Source of the DNA: Gemmatimonadota bacterium
GTDB lineage: Bacteria > Latescibacterota > UBA2968 > UBA8231
Length of the DNA stretch: 36,818 bases
Direction of reading: 5' to 3'
NCBI GenBank assembly: GCA_009841115.1
Contig: VXML01000105.1
Coordinates: forward strand, 1 to 36,818
Shown here: piece after piece, positions 31,990-36,818 of the stretch
How the letters are laid out: each line of letters opens with the position of its first letter
Numbering within the stretch: position 1 is the first letter of the stretch
Translations under genes and position numbers: made by a program
The notes under the pieces: generated by a model
The model's database searches: none
What the model was told of the DNA's origin: nothing
The model's input: only the letters and a program-made list of their open reading frames with translations

Positions 31990-34900
31990 TCACCGGATTT
32001 GACGAATCTGCTCGATTTTCCTGTCGAGCCGTTTGGGGGAGATCGGGTGGGCGGTGCCCAGTTCTTGGGCGAAGACCGAGACGCGATATTCCTCCAGCAT
32101 CCAGCGCAATTCCTCGATTTGGCTCGCTCGCTCGGGCGAATTGGTTTCCCCGCCGAGCTTTTCCAACTGACTCTGGTACACCTCGATCAACTCGGCTTTC
32201 TGCGCGTCCTTGCGCGGGTCGGTCGCGGCGCGTTCGGCGCGCACCTCGACGGCTTTTAGGTAGCGGAGCTGGTGGCTGAGACGGTGGAAGGGGACGCGGG
32301 CGAGGAAGTCGTCTGGCAGTAATCGCTCCAAGTCCGCGTCCAGCCCGCGATAGGACCGGCCTCCAAGGAGAATTTCCCGCCGGGCTTCGAGCAGGCTATC
32401 GACCAAGGAGATGAAGCGCGGAGCCAAGCCGCGCAGTCGCTGCTTGGCTTCCACCAGCACGGCGTCGAAGTCCTCTTGGCGCAGGGGTAGGATTTGCTCG
32501 CGGTGGAAGAGATAGCGCTCGAGATGTTCAAATGCTTGGGTGCGTAGTTCGAGGGAACTGCCTTGGTAGCGCGCCTTGAACTGAGCCAACTCTTGGAGCT
32601 CGCGCCGGAGCCAAGCCAACTCGTCGCGCAACGCCAATGCGCAAAGGCCCAAGAAACCCTCCCGCGAGTGAGCCTCTGCTTCGGTACGACGTTTGTAGAG
32701 CCGCAGCGACACGCCGCCTTCGTCCCGGTAAAGGCCAGGCCAGCCATAGAGCGGCACCCCACCCGCTTGGGTCACCTCTATTCGTTCGGGCAGGTCGCCG
32801 AAATCCCAAGTAGTTATCCCTTCCCGTTCCCACTGTCGGGCCACCTTTTTCCAAGCGTCGAGTTCGACGGGGGTGTCGTGCTGTTCGAGGCGTTGGGTCA
32901 GTTGCTGCAAATCGCGTCCAGCCGCGACGGATTGATCGTTGGTGCCTTGGATATCGACGCGCATCTTGAGGTGGTCGGGCAAGTCATCGGCGTTCCAGTC
33001 CGACACCTCGATTTGGATATGGTAGTGCTGGCGGATGTGATCTTGTAGCGACTCCAAAAAGGTGGGATGCGTCGGCTTGAGCGCGACCGCAATGCTCTTG
33101 GCCTTTGCCGGAATCGGCACCAGTTGCTTGCGGATGGACTTGGGCAGCGCGCGCAGCAGGGTGGTGATTTTCTCTTCGAGCAGGCCCGGTACCAGCCATT
33201 CGAGTATTTCTGGATCCACGGCGTGGGCCAATTTGTAGGGCACTTTGACGGTGATGCCGTCCTCGTCTTGCCCCGGGCGATAGGCGTAGCTGAGGGCTAG
33301 TTTATTGCCGTCGAGATCGAGTGCGTCTGGGAAGGTCTGCTGGTCGAAGTCGGTGCGAGTGGTGCCGAGCAAGTCTTCCTCCTGCATCATCAGGAAGTCG
33401 TCGGCTTTGTCTTTGAGGAATCGGTTGAGGTCGGGCAGCGAGGAAACATCGTCGAGGTAGCGGGAGTAAAAGCGGGCGGCGGCCTCTTCGACGTGGACAT
33501 CGGCCAAGCCGCGGGCGCGGGTCTGCCAAGTTTCGATCTTCTGACACAGGCGAATGTTGTGCGCGAGAAACTTGTGCGGAGTATGCACCGTCCCGGGCAC
33601 CAAGGCTTCGCGGATGAATATCTCAGTGGCCTCGCGGGCGTTGATGCGGCTGTACGGGATGCGGCGGCTAAGCACTTCGAGGCCGTAGAGAGTCTGTTTT
33701 TCCCGCACTAGCACTCGCCCTGAACGCGCGTTGAAATAAGGCTGGTCGTACGAAGCGCGGCACAAGTGGCTGCCTAGTTCAGCGAGCCATTCGGGTTGGA
33801 CGCGGGCGACAGTGCGGGCGAACAGGCGCGAGGTCTCGACGATCTCGGCCGCGACCAGCCAGTCGGGAGGCCCGCCCTCGCCCGGCTTTTTGCCCTTGTT
33901 GGAGCGGAACAGTCCCGAGCCAGGAAAAATCATCACCTCGCGGTTGCGCGCTGCCTGATAGACATTGCCCTCCTCTTGGCGCGCCACACTCGAAAGCAGG
34001 CCGGTGAGCACCGCGCGGTGGATCGCGTCGTACCCGGCGGGTTCGCGGTTGAAGCGAAAGCCTTTTATCTCGTTCAGGGCCTCGCGGATCTGCGCGTGGA
34101 TATCGCGCCATTCGCGCATCCGCATGTAGGAGAGATAGTGCGCCTTGCAGAATTTGCGGAGTTGGTTCTGCGAGGCGCTTTCCACTTTGTCGTGGTACGC
34201 GTTCCAGATGTTGAGATAGGCTAAGAAATCGGAATTTTTGTCGTGGAACTGGCGGTGCATCTGGTCGGCCGCATCCTGCTCTTCCAAGGGCCGCTCGCGC
34301 GGATCTTGGATGCTGATGGCCGCGGCGATGACGAGCACTTCGGACAGAGCTTGCTCCTCGCGGGCCTGGAGCAGCATCCGCGAGACCGTGGGGTCAATGG
34401 GTAGGCGTGCCATGGCGCGGCCAATGGGAGTGAGCGCGCGGTTTTCGTCGAGGGCGTTGAGTTGGCTCAAGAGCTGAAAGCCACCGGCGATAGCAGCTTT
34501 TGCCGGGGGGTCAATGAAGGGAAACGCCTCAATGTCCCCTAGCCTGAGATTAATCATCCGCAAGATGACCTCGGCGAGATTGGCGCGCTGGATCTCGGGC
34601 TGGGTGTATTCGGGCCGCGAGAGGAAGTCCTGCTCCGAGTAAAGGCGAATGCACACCCCATCCGCAACCCGCCCACAGCGTCCCTCCCGTTGGCGGGCGC
34701 TGCTCTGCGAAATCGGTTCGATCGGCAGGCGCTGGGTGTGCGTGCGGGGATTGTAGCGCGACAGACGCGCCAAGCCCGTATCTACGACGTAGCGGATGCG
34801 GGGAATGGTCAGCGACGTCTCGGCGATATTGGTGGCCAACACTACGCGCCGACGGTCCCCCGGAGCGAACACGCGCTGTTGCTCCCCAGCGGTTAGGCGG

Positions 34901-35868
34901 CCAAACAGCGGCAGGATCTCGACGCCGCGCAACTTGCGCCCTTCGAGCCGCTCGCGGGTCTCGCGGATATCGCGCTCGGACGGCAGAAAGACCAACAGGT
35001 CGCCCTCCCGCGACATGCGCAAAATCTCTTCTACCGCGCTGGTGGCCGCATCCAAATACGTGTAGTCGCCGCGGTCCTGCAGGATCTCGTCGAGCGGCCA
35101 GTAGCGGACCTCGACCGGGAACATCCGGCCCGAGACCTCGATGACCGGGGCGTCGTCAAACGCCTTAGAGAAGGTTTCGGTGTCGATGGTCGCCGAGGTG
35201 ATGACGATCTTGAGATCAGGCCGCTTGCGACGCAGAAGCCGCAGATAGCCGAGCAGGAAGTCTATGTTGAGACTGCGCTCGTGGGCCTCATCCACGATGA
35301 TGGTGTCGTATTCGAGCAGGTCGGGGTCGGTTTGGGTCTCGGCCAGCAGCATGCCATCGGTCATTACCTTGATACAGGTCTCGGGCGCAGTCTGATCGCG
35401 AAAGCGGATTTTGCAGCCGATATCGCGGCCGTAGGTCACCTTGAGTTCTTCGGCCACGCGCTGAGCAATGGAGAGCGCGGCCACGCGGCGCGGCTGCGTG
35501 ACGGCAATGCGAGCGGCCTCGCCCCGGCCAGCTTCTAAGCAAATTTTGGGCAATTGCGTACTCTTGCCCGAGCCAGTCTCGCCAGCGACGACGACCACGG
35601 GATGCGCCTTAATCGCCGCGAGGATGTCGTCCTTGCGATCACTGATGGGCAGGGCGGCTGGATAGGTCGGATTTGGGCGGTTTTTGAGCCGCCGTTCGCG
35701 CAGGCGCGCAGAGCTGCGCGCTTGGCCTAAGAGGCGTTCGACTTCTGCGGGGTTGAGGCGGCGGCGATTCAGCCGCCTTCCGATGCGCACCCGATCCTCG
35801 AGCATACACTGAGGCAGGAGGGTTTTAAGCGCCGTGATGGGATGGGGTTTGGTAGGCGATTGATTCAA
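31990..35868 (-). CDS. hrpA: ATP-dependent RNA helicase HrpA
   Basis: A 1292-residue DEAH-box helicase. Helicase motifs in order: I, GETGSGKST (96-104); Ia, TQPRRVAALS; II, DEAH (193-196); III, SAT (225-227); then TNIAETSLTI and QREGRCGR for motifs V and VI. The helicase-associated domains follow, and a long C-terminal DUF3418-type region from about residue 640 on identifies HrpA rather than HrpB. Length equals E. coli HrpA (about 1300). The start is TTG at 35868: no clear ribosome site, but the N-terminus (ITALKTLLPQCMLEDRVRIGRRL) aligns with the start of HrpA; the ATG at 35805 would cut it. HrpA acts in RNA and ribosome-associated remodelling. Monocistronic. Confidence 0.96.
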   Translation of the reverse strand: MNQSPTKPHPITALKTLLPQCMLEDRVRIGRRLNRRRLNPAEVERLLGQARSSARLRERRLKNRPNPTYPAALPISDRKDDILAAIKAHPVVVVAGETGSGKSTQLPKICLEAGRGEAARIAVTQPRRVAALSIAQRVAEELKVTYGRDIGCKIRFRDQTAPETCIKVMTDGMLLAETQTDPDLLEYDTIIVDEAHERSLNIDFLLGYLRLLRRKRPDLKIVITSATIDTETFSKAFDDAPVIEVSGRMFPVEVRYWPLDEILQDRGDYTYLDAATSAVEEILRMSREGDLLVFLPSERDIRETRERLEGRKLRGVEILPLFGRLTAGEQQRVFAPGDRRRVVLATNIAETSLTIPRIRYVVDTGLARLSRYNPRTHTQRLPIEPISQSSARQREGRCGRVADGVCIRLYSEQDFLSRPEYTQPEIQRANLAEVILRMINLRLGDIEAFPFIDPPAKAAIAGGFQLLSQLNALDENRALTPIGRAMARLPIDPTVSRMLLQAREEQALSEVLVIAAAISIQDPRERPLEEQDAADQMHRQFHDKNSDFLAYLNIWNAYHDKVESASQNQLRKFCKAHYLSYMRMREWRDIHAQIREALNEIKGFRFNREPAGYDAIHRAVLTGLLSSVARQEEGNVYQAARNREVMIFPGSGLFRSNKGKKPGEGGPPDWLVAAEIVETSRLFARTVARVQPEWLAELGSHLCRASYDQPYFNARSGRVLVREKQTLYGLEVLSRRIPYSRINAREATEIFIREALVPGTVHTPHKFLAHNIRLCQKIETWQTRARGLADVHVEEAAARFYSRYLDDVSSLPDLNRFLKDKADDFLMMQEEDLLGTTRTDFDQQTFPDALDLDGNKLALSYAYRPGQDEDGITVKVPYKLAHAVDPEILEWLVPGLLEEKITTLLRALPKSIRKQLVPIPAKAKSIAVALKPTHPTFLESLQDHIRQHYHIQIEVSDWNADDLPDHLKMRVDIQGTNDQSVAAGRDLQQLTQRLEQHDTPVELDAWKKVARQWEREGITTWDFGDLPERIEVTQAGGVPLYGWPGLYRDEGGVSLRLYKRRTEAEAHSREGFLGLCALALRDELAWLRRELQELAQFKARYQGSSLELRTQAFEHLERYLFHREQILPLRQEDFDAVLVEAKQRLRGLAPRFISLVDSLLEARREILLGGRSYRGLDADLERLLPDDFLARVPFHRLSHQLRYLKAVEVRAERAATDPRKDAQKAELIEVYQSQLEKLGGETNSPERASQIEELRWMLEEYRVSVFAQELGTAHPISPKRLDRKIEQIRQIR

Positions 35869-35906
35869 AATTTACAAGGAGTTACGGCGTTTTTGTCGAC
35901 ACGGGA

Positions 35907-35935
35907 AATGTACGACAGGGGCCGTATGGTGGCAA
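35907..35935 (-). promoter_or_regulatory. Candidate sigma-70 promoter of hrpA
   Basis: On the minus strand: -35 TTGCCA (35930-35935, five of six consensus), a 17-base spacer and -10 TACATT (35907-35912). Predicted transcript start near 35900, about 32 bases before the TTG codon at 35868. The -10 is the same hexamer as in the PhyH operon promoter at 1750. Confidence 0.45.
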
Positions 35936-35989
35936 CTATGAGAGCGGGTATTACTTTTCCGTAAAATTAATACGTTGAGCGCTGCTTAC

Positions 35990-36818
35990 TCAGGCATCCG
36001 TACGCCACAGGCGCGGTACAGGGCTGGTGGCTTGGCGCTCGGGCAGGTGCCAGTAGGGTTCTTCGGGCGGGATTTCCTGCAAGTGCGGGCAGGTCATGCC
36101 GTGGCGATCCCACACCACTTCGCCAGCGCGCAAGGTCAGGGCGCATTCGAGGCGGTGCTGGGCTTCGATGCAGGCCCAGCCGCAGTCGCGAAAGTAGAAG
36201 TTGCCTTCGAGGACGCCCAGCACGGCGATGTCGGCCTCAGAGCCAGGCGTCAAAGTCCCCAACTCGGGCCGGCGGATAGCGCTGGCAGGCGTGACGGTGG
36301 AGCGGTAGATCACTTCCTGTAAGGACATGTTCATGGCCAAGCACTTGGACATAGTATCGAGCATGGAGTGGACGTGGCCGTTGATATTGCCCATGTGCAG
36401 GTCGGTGCTAATGGAATCGGGCGGGAAGCCGTCGGCAATAGCTGGCATAGCGGCGCGGTACCAGAAGCTAGCCGCCCCGTGGCCAAGGTCGAAGTGGATG
36501 CCCCTCTCGCGCGCCTCGCGCATGTAGTCGCACACCTCGCCGTTTTCATCGACAACGGGGAACTGGCGGGCAAAGACGTGGGTGTGGATGTCGCCTGGGC
36601 GCAGGTGCTGGAGGATGAGATCGGGATAGGAGCGCTCGGGCGGGCGCGGCCAAAAGTCAACCATCACCGGCATTTTACAGCGCTCACCAGCCTCGACGGC
36701 TGCGTCAACCGAAGCCCACGGCGGATGCTCGTCGTCAAACGGCTTGGTGGTCCAATAGTGGGCGGTCTTGATGCCGACGCACACCTCGTCGTGGGCCGCG
36801 GCCATCTCAGCCGCCCGC
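35990..36818 (-). CDS. Amidohydrolase/deacetylase-type metallohydrolase, N-terminus beyond the window
   Basis: At least 276 residues of an amidohydrolase-superfamily enzyme; the frame stays open to the right edge, so the N-terminal HxH strand is missing. Visible metal-site residues are a probable carboxylated lysine (GIKTAHYW), DIHTHVF, FDLGHGAASF and STDLH with the catalytic aspartate. The C-terminal SEADIAVLGVLEGNFYFRDC, then LTLRAGEVVWDR, is the usual returning beta-sandwich part. This order fits the dihydroorotase-like amidohydrolase/deacetylase group, whose members hydrolyse N-acyl or cyclic amides. The substrate cannot be set from the fragment. It reads in the same direction as hrpA, separated by 121 bp that hold the hrpA promoter. 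Confidence 0.85.
   Translation of the reverse strand, partial: RAAEMAAAHDEVCVGIKTAHYWTTKPFDDEHPPWASVDAAVEAGERCKMPVMVDFWPRPPERSYPDLILQHLRPGDIHTHVFARQFPVVDENGEVCDYMREARERGIHFDLGHGAASFWYRAAMPAIADGFPPDSISTDLHMGNINGHVHSMLDTMSKCLAMNMSLQEVIYRSTVTPASAIRRPELGTLTPGSEADIAVLGVLEGNFYFRDCGWACIEAQHRLECALTLRAGEVVWDRHGMTCPHLQEIPPEEPYWHLPERQATSPVPRLWRTDA

Noticed and set aside
1..36818. CRISPR arrays, tRNA or rRNA genes, insertion sequences, phage genes
   Set aside because: No regularly spaced repeats, cloverleaf-like segments, transposase motifs or structural phage genes were noticed on reading both strands; a tRNA-scanning program was not available.

Overview
The window is a high-GC (roughly 60 % by eye), densely coded bacterial segment with no rRNA, tRNA, CRISPR array, transposase or phage gene that I could recognise. 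No stretch longer than about 300 bases lacks a gene; the longest gaps (188-226 bp, at 5869-6056, 9201-9426 and 13063-13268) are divergent or inter-operon spacers. The gene mix points to an uncultured, probably marine or host-associated heterotroph: four phytanoyl-CoA-dioxygenase-like (PhyH) genes, two Gfo/Idh/MocA oxidoreductases, a galactonate-dehydratase-like enolase-superfamily enzyme, a DUF3500 protein, and secreted proteins with FlgD-like or NGDG C-terminal sorting-type domains. That combination is familiar from FCB-group or sponge-associated lineages such as Latescibacterota or Poribacteria. This placement is inference only; no marker gene here fixes it.

Layout. 1-1733 (minus): two translationally coupled PhyH genes followed by the start of a VOC-family gene. 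1900-5105 (plus): a likely catabolic operon of a class III CoA-transferase, a Gfo/Idh/MocA oxidoreductase and an RraA-like aldolase-fold protein, with a good sigma-70-type promoter. 5086-5868 (minus): a third PhyH, overlapping the RraA-like gene tail to tail. 6057-7541 (plus): pnuC-type transporter and prephenate dehydratase, closed by a strong terminator hairpin. 7671-9200 (minus): a secreted Cache-like sensor-fold protein with a sorting-type C-terminus. 9427-13062 (minus): a complete sugar ABC importer (binding protein, double ATPase, permease) with overlapping or abutting genes. Divergent to it, 13269-16367 (plus): M24 peptidase-like protein, inositol-monophosphatase-family phosphatase and a DgoD-like dehydratase. 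This looks like one uptake and catabolism unit for a sugar, sugar acid or sugar conjugate.

16418-17234 holds a 51-residue VapB-like orphan and a HAD phosphatase. 17336-23733 (minus) is a run of PhyH, two tandem paralogous secreted discoidin-type proteins, and a 6-phosphogluconolactonase-fold protein; the PhyH and the two secreted genes are only 10-13 bp apart. 23831-26667 (minus) is a tight three-gene unit: Gfo/Idh/MocA oxidoreductase, a PLP lyase of the D-cysteine desulfhydrase / cysteate sulfo-lyase family, and a TauE/SafE exporter. It resembles the cuyA-cuyZ arrangement used for cysteate desulfonation and sulfite export. 26796-31970 (plus): bicupin, an antitoxin-like HTH regulator, DUF3500, a GlgE-like GH13 enzyme and a xylose-isomerase-like TIM-barrel isomerase. 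31990-35868 (minus): hrpA helicase. 35990 to the end (minus): an amidohydrolase running off the edge.

Common theme: oxidation and breakdown of small, often sugar-like organic molecules, plus a secreted carbohydrate- or ligand-binding repertoire. TTG starts with good or homology-supported placement recur (14402, 16418, 26667, 29014, 35868). The candidates I find most worth follow-up are the cuyA/cuyZ-like unit, the PhyH plus twin secreted protein operon, and the secreted Cache protein with a sorting domain.
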